From: Colias croceus
Lineage: Eukaryota > Arthropoda > Insecta > Lepidoptera > Pieridae
Direction: 5' to 3'
Assembly (NCBI RefSeq): GCF_905220415.1
Contig: NC_059547.1
Span: forward strand, 9,808,501 to 9,872,500
DNA length: 64,000 nucleotides
This document shows positions 23,238-33,473 of the stretch, piece by piece. The first letter of the stretch is position 1; each line of letters starts with the position of its first letter. A program made the translations under genes and the position numbers. The notes beneath the pieces are model-generated. The model was given only the letters and a program-made list of their open reading frames with translations, was not told where the DNA came from and searched no databases.

Positions 23238-26033
23238 TCACATCACATCATAACTATATTATGGCTAACTGACAGTTTCTATAATGGAGAGTTATGTGAT
23301 GATCGCTATGACATTTTTAGATATGATCGTGACCTGAATCTTTCTGGCAAGAAAACTGGAGGTGGCGTTATGATCTGCTGTAAAAAATCTATGTTCGCTC
23401 AAGAAAAGCCTGTGAAGTCTACCGACGATTGTGAATCGCTATGGGTTACTATACCCTCAAACACTTTGGGATCTGAAAATCGTCGATGCCTTCATATTGG
23501 TGCCGTTTACATACCTCCTGATAAAAATCAAGCTAGAACTGTCGCGGCTTTCACCTCATTACTCTCCAACTTCTTACTTGATAACCCGAATGATAATATA
23601 TTATTACTTGGGGATTTTAACTTTCCGCATGTAAAATGGTCTGAACACGGCTGTACTCAATTGAAAAGGGGTTCAGTGGACTTACAAATGGCTTGTAGCG
23701 ATTTTTTAGACTTATGTAACCTATCTGGACTGGAACAGTTTAATTTTTTTACCAATATCGCGCACAATACTCTTGATCTAATATTTTGCAATTTTCAAGT
23801 CGAGGTCCTTAGAGCTTCACAACCACTCGTACCTGAGGACTCATATCATCCGTGCTTAGAAATCGACACTAGAGATTTAACATTAAAATGCATGAAAAAA
23901 GCCTGCAAGCCGCGGTACAACTTCCATCGGTCTAATTTTACTGTGATAAACGATAATTTGTCTAAAACTGACTGGTCTACAATTTTGGTTGGTAATAATA
24001 TAAACGAAATAGTAGATGTATTTTATCAGAGACTTTATGCTCAAATCACCCTTTTTACACCTAAGACCAAGGGAAAAACAGCACTTAAATTCCCTAACTG
24101 GTACAGTAAGCCACTTATTCATGTTGTGCGGGATAAACTAAAGGCTCACAAAAAATGGAAACAGTACGGGAACCCTTTAGATTTTGATGAATTTTGTTTG
24201 CTTCGTTCTAGGCAAAAAATGTTGCAAAAGAAATGCTACAAACATTATGTAGATCGCATTCAAGAGTATATACGTAAAGACCCAAAAAGCTTCTGGACAC
24301 ACATAAAATCACTTAGACAGAATAATAAAGGTTACCCCAATACTATGATCTATATGAATAGCAGCTACAACGACGCGACTGAAGTATGTTCTGCTTTTAG
24401 CCAGCATTTCGAAAGCGTTTTTAAAAGCCCTGCTAACTCATATGAAAATTACCTCCTTCCATCGTCTTGCTTGAACAATGAATTGATTTCTCAAATTAAA
24501 ATAGATGCAATTGAAATTAAACATATTTTAAAAAGTCTCAAAACAAATAAAGGCGCTGGTAGTGATGGAATACCCCCAGTGTTCTTAAAAAAATGTGCTG
24601 ATTCTTTAAGCTTTCCCTTGTCTATTATTTTTAATTTGTCAGTCAACCGTTATGGAGAGTTTCCTGCCAAGTGGAAAGAGGCACTTATAGTTCCAATACA
24701 TAAGAGTGGACCAAGAAACCAGATTGTAAACTATAGGCCAATATCTATCCTGAATTCGTTTAGTAAAATTTTCGAGATCGTTATTCATAAACGCATCTCA
24801 CCACTTGTCTATAAATTTATACCACCTCAACAGCATGGCTTTATGAAAAAACGTTCCACTGTCACTAACCTATCCGTTTTAATCAATTATACTTTTGATG
24901 AAATGAACAATGGACGGCAAGTAGACGTAATCTACACGGACTTTGAAAAAGCTTTCGATCGTGTCGATCACATTATTCTTCAAAATAAACTTTACGCACT
25001 TGGTATAAGAGGTGACCTACACAGATGGATTTGTTCTTACATAGTAAACAGAACACAGGCGGTAGTTTTGGGTTCTGCTAAGAGTGACTTTGTGGGCATA
25101 GTATCTGGGGTACCCCAAGGATCTATTCTCGGGCCATTGCTGTACAATGCCTACTTATTTGATATATTTACCTGCATACAACACGTACGCTACTTAATGT
25201 ACGCTGATGATAAAAAAATTTACTACGGAATTGAATCCGTCGAACACTGCCGCCTAATTCAAAGTGACTTAGATAGACTAGCAGCATATTATATTAAGAA
25301 TCGTATAAGTGTAAATGTTAATAAATGCCAAAAAATCACTTTTAGTAGAAAAAAATATCCAATACACTTTGAATATAAAATAAACGATGTTTTGATAAAA
25401 GAAGTGAACTGTGTACGTGATCTAGGCGTATCGCTGGATTCAAAATTGATTATGTCGGAACATATTGATATCATTGTAAATAAAGCATATAAACAACTTG
25501 GTTTCATAAAGCGATCATGTAAAGATTTTAATAGCATAAATTGTATAAAATCACTATATTCGGCCTATATTCGAAGCATACTCGACTACGCGTCGAGTAT
25601 TTGGTCTCCCAGCTACGCCGTATACATAGATAGAATAGAATCAATACAAAAAAGGTTTCTCAGGTTTTTAAGTTTTAAAAACTTTACTTATTTTGACAAC
25701 TATGATGAAGCTTGTGTCCGCTACGAAATAGAGCCGCTAGAAATACGACGTAAACGAAGTGATCTAATGTTGCTTCACGCATTATGGAATAACCACATTG
25801 ACTGCTCAGACTTGCTTGAATCGATGCAATTGAATGTACCCGGTTTTCGTACGCGTCAGACTAACTTATTTTCCATCCCTAAAGTTAACACTAATTATGC
25901 ACGAAACGGTGTGTTAAACCGCATTATGCGTGTATACAACGCAGAGTACGCAAGTGCTGACATTTTCCTACTCTCTAAACAACGCTTTGCTAATGAAATA
26001 TCTAAAATAAATGGTTATTTAAACAAGCACTAG
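23238..26033 (+). CDS. LINE endonuclease/reverse transcriptase (ORF2, N-terminus truncated)
   Basis: Open from 23238, with the first Met at 23370 giving 887 residues. The apurinic-type endonuclease contributes HIGAVYIPPDKNQA and LLLGDFNFPHVKW at residues 47-90, and a SYHP site at about residue 158, where many relatives have SDH. RT motifs follow: IVPIHKSGPRNQIVNYRPIS, IYTDFEKAFDRVDH, SGVPQGSILGPLLYN and MYADD with catalytic Asp pair at residues 613-614. The C-terminal part (SLYSAYIRSILDYASSIWSP onward) is the usual Jockey/CR1 tail. There is no stop or frameshift across the whole stretch, so insertion was recent or the copy has been lucky. It copies its own RNA at a nicked target; this copy lacks ORF1 and part of the endonuclease, so it cannot move alone. 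Confidence 0.92.
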   Translation, partial: SHHIITILWLTDSFYNGELCDDRYDIFRYDRDLNLSGKKTGGGVMICCKKSMFAQEKPVKSTDDCESLWVTIPSNTLGSENRRCLHIGAVYIPPDKNQARTVAAFTSLLSNFLLDNPNDNILLLGDFNFPHVKWSEHGCTQLKRGSVDLQMACSDFLDLCNLSGLEQFNFFTNIAHNTLDLIFCNFQVEVLRASQPLVPEDSYHPCLEIDTRDLTLKCMKKACKPRYNFHRSNFTVINDNLSKTDWSTILVGNNINEIVDVFYQRLYAQITLFTPKTKGKTALKFPNWYSKPLIHVVRDKLKAHKKWKQYGNPLDFDEFCLLRSRQKMLQKKCYKHYVDRIQEYIRKDPKSFWTHIKSLRQNNKGYPNTMIYMNSSYNDATEVCSAFSQHFESVFKSPANSYENYLLPSSCLNNELISQIKIDAIEIKHILKSLKTNKGAGSDGIPPVFLKKCADSLSFPLSIIFNLSVNRYGEFPAKWKEALIVPIHKSGPRNQIVNYRPISILNSFSKIFEIVIHKRISPLVYKFIPPQQHGFMKKRSTVTNLSVLINYTFDEMNNGRQVDVIYTDFEKAFDRVDHIILQNKLYALGIRGDLHRWICSYIVNRTQAVVLGSAKSDFVGIVSGVPQGSILGPLLYNAYLFDIFTCIQHVRYLMYADDKKIYYGIESVEHCRLIQSDLDRLAAYYIKNRISVNVNKCQKITFSRKKYPIHFEYKINDVLIKEVNCVRDLGVSLDSKLIMSEHIDIIVNKAYKQLGFIKRSCKDFNSINCIKSLYSAYIRSILDYASSIWSPSYAVYIDRIESIQKRFLRFLSFKNFTYFDNYDEACVRYEIEPLEIRRKRSDLMLLHALWNNHIDCSDLLESMQLNVPGFRTRQTNLFSIPKVNTNYARNGVLNRIMRVYNAEYASADIFLLSKQRFANEISKINGYLNKH

Positions 26034-26034
26034 C

Positions 26035-26105
26035 ACACACGCAACACCTACACGCACACACACACACACACACACACAGACACACAGACACACACACACA
26101 CACAT
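26035..26105. repeat. (CA)n microsatellite inside LINE 3' UTR
   Basis: Follows the LINE stop codon at once. Confidence 0.9.
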
Positions 26106-26774
26106 ACATGCGCTCACATACATTAAGTAACTAAGTTTGTATTGTAGTTATTTTTGTGTTTTTTATTAATATTATTGTATACCTTTCTAGTTTATGGTCT
26201 ATTCTTAAGAATAATATGTTGTAATCCTTATTGGCAATTTGTTCAATTAATCAACAAAATAGTAAAATCTTATAAAATGTAAAGCTGTTGGATTACCTAC
26301 CAAAATAAATAAATAAATAAATTATGTCCTAAGCGTCTTAGCGTAGATAGCCAGGGTTGGATTTAGGAAATAATTTAGTAATATGCAAGATAAATGGAAT
26401 TATGCTCAAAATAATGGTTAAGGATTAATTTTAAGTAATAAAGATAATACTCAATGTAAAGATGTAACTTGAAACAATTGTAAAAATAGTTACATAATTA
26501 TTATATTACATTCAAAATAATATGTGTTTAATTTCGGGACAATACGGTTATCATAATATAGGTGTATTACTGGTGTTGATTTAGGTCATTTTAAAATACA
26601 AAAAGGACAAGTTCAAATGCTTAATAAATGCGAAAATTTTAAAGAATAAAAAAAAATCACGACGTTTGATCACGAGGTAGGACATTCAAACCGGCGTTTT
26701 TCGTCTTGCTATGCGACGCCTGACCTCAAATTTTGTTTTAAAAATTGATTCTTTACAAAGCATTTGAATACTCT

Positions 26775-26988
26775 AAAGGTACAATTCCGAGACGGGCCGC
26801 AGACCGCAAACTGCAACAGAAAACTGCAAGCGACAACACTTGTTTCTATGAACATCTATGAATCGCTGCGCGTTGCGTCTGCAGGCAGCAGTGTCGCCGC
26901 GCTTACAATCAATTTCATAGATGTTCATAGAAACAAGTGGTGTCGCTTGCAGTTTGCGGTCTGCGACCAGTCTCGGAATTGTACCTTT
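26775..26988. mobile_element. Fold-back MITE
   Basis: AAAGGTACAATTCCGAGAC opens and its near-complement closes; inner arms (TTTCTATGAACATCTATGAA and its reverse) make almost the whole element self-complementary. Confidence 0.8.
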
Positions 26989-27473
26989 AAACTGTAGATA
27001 GGATCTCAATATGTTAACTACATAATAAAACCTAGATAATTAAAATATAGGTATAAAATATTTATGCTTACTGCAATCCAACCCTGAATTTGTCTGTCCG
27101 TCCGTACGGACCTAAACTAGCTATTTATATATGTTTAGATATAATAAAATTTACACCATAGATAATAAAGTAGGTATCGTTATATATGTACCGAATGTCA
27201 AATTATTGAATGTCTAGGGTTATCTATAGTTTAAGTGAATGTTGTTGCCATTATTTGTTATTACGTATACATATTGATTGAATAAATAAATGAGAAAACA
27301 TGTTTCTTTTATTTATACACCCATAGCTCAAGTATTAATTTTTTTTTATAACCCTTGCCTTACTGGTTGTTTTATAATAAAGGTCTCTATGATAAAAGAT
27401 CTGTCCCTGGGACTTCAATGCTTTAAATTTCAAGTTTTAAAATGTAACACTCATACACACATTTTAACTTAAT

Positions 27474-27626
27474 CGGACGCGCTAATCTCGGGAACTACTG
27501 GTCCGATTTGAAAAATTATTTTGGTGTTAGATAGCCCATTTATCGAGGAAGGCATATATAGCCTTATCATCACGCTAAGACCAACAGGAGCAGAGCAATG
27601 CGGGTGAAACAGCGGGGAACAGCTAG
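27474..27626 (+). repeat. SINE-like repeat, 'actactggtc' family
   Basis: GGACGCGCTAATCTCGGGAA to GCGGGTGAAACAGCGGGGAA. Confidence 0.75.
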
Positions 27627-28213
27627 TTTTTAATATGGAGTAATTAACCTGTTACCACAGACTAATAATAATATACTACGTATACAACTGTTACAGAGTA
27701 ACTATTTATAATGATACAATACTTTAAATGAAAAATACAGCTTCTTCAACAATAACAGTTTTATTTCTAATAGAAAACAGTGGTATAATATTACATATTT
27801 CTATAATATTCGTGCTAAATATTTACAAAATTAACTATACAATAACATATGACAATTTATGTATGTTAATTTAATTCTATTTGATAATTAAAAAATTGCC
27901 AGTACTAATTTGTTTTCACATAAGTTTAAACGAAAATTTTGTTATATTGAAAAAATTAATGGTTTTTAAAAATTGGGCTTAAATGACTTAAAACTATATC
28001 ATTTAGTTTTCTCACTCTCACACTCTAACTCAGGCCCCGGAATCACAAACACAATAGAAAATCTATTGTGTCTTGGACCAATTGGGCAGCTTGGTGCTCA
28101 ATGGGTTAAATTTGACAGAAATTTAACTAATAATCTCTTTGAAATAAGATCTAAAATTAGAATCTGCAATGGATAACCATCTATAGTATAATATATAAAT
28201 GAAACCCATTTTC

Positions 28214-28365
28214 CTTGGTCACGGCATCACACATGAACGAGTGGACAGATTTAGATAATTCTTTTTTTATTATATTCCTTGAACTAAGAGGAATGAGGAT
28301 AGTTCTTATGTTGAGAAAACTAACGTAAATAAGGAACCACGGGCGAAGCCGGGGCAGACCGCTAG
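28214..28365 (-). repeat. SINE-like repeat, 'cgccccggcttcgcccg' family
   Basis: Reverse orientation; CCACGGGCGAAGCCGGGGCA and TTCCTTGAACTAAGAGGAAT. Lies just past the OXLD1 polyadenylation signal. Confidence 0.75.
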
Positions 28366-28429
28366 TTGAGGATAAAACATCAATGGGTTAAATTATTTTG
28401 CCATACCCAAAAGGAACATAGGTTTTCAA

Positions 28430-28435
28430 TTTATT
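28430..28435 (-). promoter_or_regulatory. Polyadenylation signal for OXLD1
   Basis: AATAAA on the minus strand, 31 bases downstream of the OXLD1 stop codon. Confidence 0.6.
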
Positions 28436-28465
28436 ATGTACAAAAGTAACTTTACTTTTCTTACA

Positions 28466-29244
28466 TTACTTCTTCAGACCTCGCATCCTAAGCTCTAATT
28501 CCAAATACGCCCTCATGGATGGATCATCCACCATTTTCAATATCTTCTCTGCTATCTCTGGGCCTGCGTTCTCCATTTTCTGTGTTAATGCCTCCGCCCA
28601 TACAATGAACACACAGTTCGCACAACCAGATTGGCAGCACGCAGAGGGGGGCTCGTCTAGTGATGCCTGAAGTTATTATTTGAATATTTTTAGAAATGTT
28701 ATGTATAGTAAGTTAAATAGTAAATATAATATAATAGTAATAAATATATAGCATAAAAAAGGCTATATATTTATTTGAGGTTAAGAAAGTGCTTGTGCCA
28801 CTAGAATAAACCTAAACCTATTACTGTTTCTGCATTTATTTTTGTTGTTCATCTAAGAACTCAATATTATAAAATTTTATAACAATGTAAATGTGTTAAC
28901 TCCAAATATTGCGATGACTGTTATTTTGATGAATGGTAACCAGTCTCACTATTGTTTATAAACATTTAAACATTTATTCAAATTTAATTTCATTAAAAAA
29001 ACTTACGTTGCTTTTGATTCTCTCAATTTCTTTCTCTTTTTCATCATCAGTATCGGCTGTGTTAGTGCACAATCGAAAACTATTTAAATTTTGCGCCACT
29101 GGATTTATTAGACCGCAATTATCTGTTACTCTTTTTAAGTTTAATAATCTATATTTCTGAAATTGATAAATCTCGTTATAATCTTCAAAAATTAATCAAT
29201 ATTGAATAAAGTTATGAGAAAGTTTAGTAAAGACTTACAAGCAT
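28466..29244 (-). CDS. OXLD1: Oxidoreductase-like domain-containing protein 1, complete
   Basis: Three minus-strand exons close in phase 0: 29239-29244 (ATG CTT only), 29007-29156 and 28466-28666, giving 118 residues and a TAA. The C-terminal half carries the family signature: EPPSACCQSGCANCVFIVWA has the CCxSGCxxCV cysteine cluster expected of the oxidoreductase-like domain (Pfam Oxidored-like), followed by an amphipathic helix region ending LRMRGLKK. The N-terminus (MLKYRLLNLKRVTDN) is basic and lacks acidic residues at first, which suits a mitochondrial targeting sequence; a DDEKEKEIERIK stretch links it to the domain. The family is small and its biochemical role is poorly defined; the cysteines suggest metal or redox chemistry, which is inference. 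The start is set by the ATG followed two codons later by a consensus donor GTAAGT. An AATAAA lies 31 bases past the stop. Confidence 0.9.
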
Positions 29245-29561
29245 TATTGTAGGATATAATATCCCTTTACGTGGTCATATTCTTTTAGAATTATAGTTTA
29301 TTGTAGCCTATAACATTATTTTAGATAATTATATTGATAAAATAGAACAAAACAACCGTAGACAGAGAAACAAAGTTTCGTAGGTATTTTGTATTTTCAG
29401 TTTTTGACGTTTTGACTTTTGACCGCTTTGACCCCTTGACACTGGCCTAATACCACATTGCCATTATAGAAAAAGAGGAAGACCAACCATAGACAAACTC
29501 CTTATATTCTGAAATCGTTCAAAAAAAGTAAAAAAAGATGTGGTGTGTGATGTGGTGATAT

Positions 29562-31071
29562 CAAGAAGCTTATATCTAATACACTGGAGATTGCACTATG
29601 ACCAATAACTTGTAACAAGAAAATATGATCTAGAATGACGTCAGTCATGTTTTTTGTCTCTTTCTGTTGAGTGACCACGCTGGTTTGTAAATTCAGGATT
29701 TTTCAAAATAGAAAAAACTAAAAATCATGGTCTATAAATAATAACGACAAAGGTATATTTTTAACAGTATTTATATTATAATATTATGGTCATACTTTAT
29801 AGGTACATACAATTTTAATTGGTATAGAATGATAGTTTTAAACAACTTTTGGCTACAAAGCTTGGATATGAACCGATATATAGCATTAACATCCTTTGTA
29901 AATAGAGGAAAGTTGTGATTTGCATCAGATGCTGTTTACCAAATTGTAAGCTACTCAGATCTTCTTTTGAAACGCGTTGCTTCCACTGGTCAATTCCAAG
30001 CCAAAATCATCAAAGAAAAACTGTTTAGCGGCCTTGCACAAATTTCAGCTAACTTTACAAAGTTTATTTTTCAAAAGGTATTTTTTTCTGGGTCGTAATC
30101 CTCAGTAACCTTGATGGGCACATATATTTCTTTTTATTTTACTTTTTGGAAAGCTGAAATACGTAAAACAAAAAAATATAAGGTAAGTTAAAAAAGTATA
30201 AATTTCAATGTAAAAACGAACAATCTTATAACTACATGTGAGTGCAATACCGATGTCGTGTGTTGTTTCATTACTAGTAACAATCTTTAAAATGGTGTTC
30301 TAAATTTTCATCATAATATTGTTATTACAATATTATATTCTCCTCGCTATCCATAAAAACTCGTCATCATGGTTACCTTACTTGTTAAATTTGTTTATTG
30401 AAAACTTGTTGAAAAATGATAAAGTATTGGGGAAATAACAAATTTAACATGACTGCTTACTAAAATGATGCTAAATTAGACAATTTTTGCCATTGAAATG
30501 ATTCTAAGCAGGTAAATGCAGGAGTATTGAGGAATATTGTAAATAACGTAAATATACACTTGCCTGTGAAATTCTATGCCAGAATTCGGTGTCCAAACGC
30601 TTCTGCAATTTTGCACAATACAATGCATTCTTTATATTCGGAAAATATTCATTAAATAAGCAACAATATTAACTTAAATATTCGAAGCGACGCAATTTTT
30701 TTGACACACATGCCATATTGACAAAGTGAGAGTTGCTACAATTTTATTATGGTGACTACCCATAATCAGGGAGTATCGCTTTTTAATAATTGGTTCAGAT
30801 ACTTATTTTATTTAGCATAAATAATAATTGTCTCATCCAACAATGCTTCTGAATGACGTTTTTGGCAATTTATCAACAAACTCATGTACAAAAACTAACC
30901 TTTTGCACAGAATATTACAGCATACATAGTAGCCTTGGGAAAACTTCGTATTAACAGTGGCAATACCAAGTTAGGTGTGAAAGTGATAAAAAACATGAAC
31001 TGGGCAATATTTTCTTGTTACACGTCAATGTTCATACCGAAATCTCCAGTGTATTAGATATAAGCTTCTTG
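29562..31071. mobile_element. 1.5-kb DNA transposon, 8-bp duplication, no intact transposase
   Basis: The first 31 bases (CAAGAAGCTTATATCTAATA and eleven more) are repeated inverted at the right end without mismatch. GGTGATAT flanks both sides (29554-29561, 31072-31079). Size of duplication fits hAT or P superfamilies. Inside, the minus strand around 29965-30045 has a short protein-like stretch (KAAKQFFFDDFGLELTSGSN) closed by a stop, perhaps a transposase relic. Confidence 0.85.
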
Positions 31072-31092
31072 GGTGATATTAATTAATGACTA

Positions 31093-31161
31093 ATTGTGAG
31101 TGAAACATACAATTGCTTTTTGTAATTAATGACTTGTGAGTGAAACATACAATTGCTTTTC
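31093..31161. repeat. Short tandem duplication
   Basis: TTGTGAGTGAAACATACAAT plus seven bases occurs twice, 40 bases apart. Confidence 0.7.
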
Positions 31162-31225
31162 ATATTTGTATAACACCTTGTATTGTACCCATGTTCATGG
31201 AATAAAATATTTGAATTTGAATTTA
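31160..31225 (+). repeat. LINE 3' tail fragment
   Basis: ACACCTTGTATTGTACCCAT then GGAATAAAATATTTGAATTT. Confidence 0.45.
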
Positions 31226-33289
31226 AAGATACTCTCTAATACTCTAATAAGATACTCTAAATTACAATTTACAATATATAATGTATGCAATGCTTCTGAA
31301 AAAAATTACCTACTCCACTGTACACTTAATTACTGAGAGACTATTAAAAGTACTTTCAAGATTATCAGGTCTCATCATAATTTATAATACCTATTATATT
31401 TTAATAATATAATTTTTTGTAAAACATTCGCAAATGTCCATAGACAAATAAAGCTCTCCAAATAACCATAGTTAACAGAGACGCTTACTCTATGAAGAAG
31501 AGCAAATTTACCTACCGGAAGCATTGTGTACGTCAGTCATTTTTGATCTATAGATTTTTTACAAATTATTAGAATTTTCTTTCCATAATTCTTACAGACA
31601 TTTTCTAAATAAATAACATAGGTGCTACAATTTGATTGTGAACATTATTTTATATTGATCTTACATTATTTATAAGGTAAGCAAACTGACTTTTATCGAC
31701 TTGATTTTCTTGCCCTAACGCTGGAATGACGAAGCCGATAATGTCCTCTGTTATTGTATATCGTATCACGGCAATAGATATAAATAACTATGTCGCATGG
31801 GTGCTTTATAGCTATCATATTTTCCAGCTATTAATTCGATAGGGTGGAGGGCGGTTCCAGAATGTGCGGTAACCAAATTCGATTATGCTTCTTCGATCTT
31901 TATCACGAAATATGAATCACTACCTATAAACTTACCTTTTCTGGAATTGCATCCAGTATGAACTCATTAGAATACAATATAAAATATTTGATATTTTATT
32001 AACAATTGTATCTCATTATCTGCAACTCACATCTATTTGTTAAATGGGATACATATAAAATCAAGTAATATTCGGTCTATTTTCCTGTATTACTAATTGT
32101 ATAACTAAATCGATATTCAAGTCGGTATGTTTTGTATTAGTTATTTTGATATAGTGAACATATAACCAGAGTGACTAATCCTTCATACATAATTCCTAAG
32201 TCAAATCCATAACAATGAACACTACTTATGTAGGTATATATATATTTATTATTTAAACACAAACATTTTGAAACCTAATAAGAATACATAAAAATAAAAA
32301 AATTATGAAACTAAATATTCTGGCACAACTAACCTGAACAACGATTTGTTTATATTACACAACAGTTCAACATTTCTGTATGTAAAATTCAGTCTAATCA
32401 TTGCAAATAGTTCATCAGGCTTACAAATCCTTTGATTCCACAATATGTAAAATAATTAAAATAAAAATTACAAATATAACAAAAATAGTGATAAACACAT
32501 AACACACAAAAAACCAATATGTTTCATTATCTGCTAATTAATTGCATAAAATTTACAACAATACAATTAATGTAATTATAACACTACAATTATAAATTAT
32601 AATGAGTGTATTAATATAGTTAACACTCTAGAATTTTAACAATAGCTATTACATTATTATTGACTGCAGTTATTTATTCTATTTATATGTATATTAAATA
32701 CTAAGCTAAGGTAAAACCTACCTATTGAGTATATTTTGTGTTGTTTTGCAGATTTTTTAAAAAGAAGCTCTAATTGCCATAAAAATCTTATTTTAAAGCA
32801 AAACATTGGGAAAATGGTTTGGTGACAATATACATATTACTGATATATTTCCAAGGAATTGACGCTTCCTTTGATTATCTATGTATTTTCCTGTTTTTAA
32901 TGTTTCTAAATAGTTTGTTAGTTGCAGTCATTTAACCCATTGAGCCCCCAGCGGCCCGATCAGTCTACGACACAATAGATTTTCTATTGTGTCTGTGATT
33001 CCGGGGGCTGAGTTATTAATATAATGAATGAATTGTTGTTATTTTCCATATACCTAATTGTTTCAACAATATTCTTCAATTCACAATTTTATTTTAAAAA
33101 GGCTGTCACAAGTAAAAAAGGTATATTACTCAGTTAAGATGTAACTGTTTCATGGTTAAATAATTTTTATATCAGTCAAGAAGTTTTTCACTTTAATTGT
33201 TTATCTTTCCTCATTATAATACAGTTTGTATAATCAGCAATATTTACTGTCAACACTGAAAAACACAGTATCTAAGCTCTATACTAACT
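31226..33289. other. Intergenic region upstream of RhoGDI
   Basis: Very AT-rich. A hairpin-like sequence around 32965-32995 (ACACAATAGATTTTCTATTGTGT) recurs at 28045-28075. The untranslated first exon and promoter of RhoGDI should lie here but I cannot place them. Confidence 0.4.
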
Positions 33290-33412
33290 TTGTTCCTCTT
33301 ACCTGGAAGAGATCATTGCCTAGCGATAAGGCCGCCATTTGTACATACTTGCATCTATTAGTCTTTTTCTGTGTTTATTGTAAATCTTGTGTGTGTGCAA
33401 TAAAAAATTATC
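33290..33412 (+). repeat. LINE 3' tail fragment just upstream of the RhoGDI splice acceptor
   Basis: TACCTGGAAGAGATCATTGC, TAGCGATAAGGCCGCCATTT and a GTGTGCAATAAAAAATTATC end, about 55 bases before the acceptor at 33464-33465. Confidence 0.6.
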
Positions 33413-33473
33413 TATCTACCTACCTCTGTTCACTGAACTCTTTTTACCTAACAAACACATTGCAGCCATAACC

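Larger units (their letters stand above)
23238..26322 (+). mobile_element. Non-LTR retrotransposon (LINE), 5'-truncated, ORF2 open to the end
   Basis: The element enters within the N-terminal endonuclease region, about where WLTDSFYNGELCDDRYDI is encoded, runs through an unbroken reverse transcriptase frame, a (CA)n tract at 26035-26105, a short 3' UTR and ends in AATAAATAAATAAATAAAT near 26322. A TGA at 23235-23237 closes the frame upstream, consistent with truncation there. The clade is Jockey/CR1-like by its RT blocks; finer placement needs a tree. It stands alone between the cyclase gene and OXLD1. Confidence 0.9.
26323..28429. other. Intergenic region between LINE and OXLD1
   Basis: Contains the fold-back MITE at 26775, a SINE-like copy at 27474 and one at 28214. 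Around 26650-26690 the minus strand shows CGGTTTGAATGTCC next to CCTCGTGATCAAAC, like the possible tRNA-derived SINE at 21125. No gene seen. Confidence 0.5.

Noticed and set aside
26764..27009. Open frames on both strands with similar peptides
   Set aside because: They are the two arms of a fold-back MITE.
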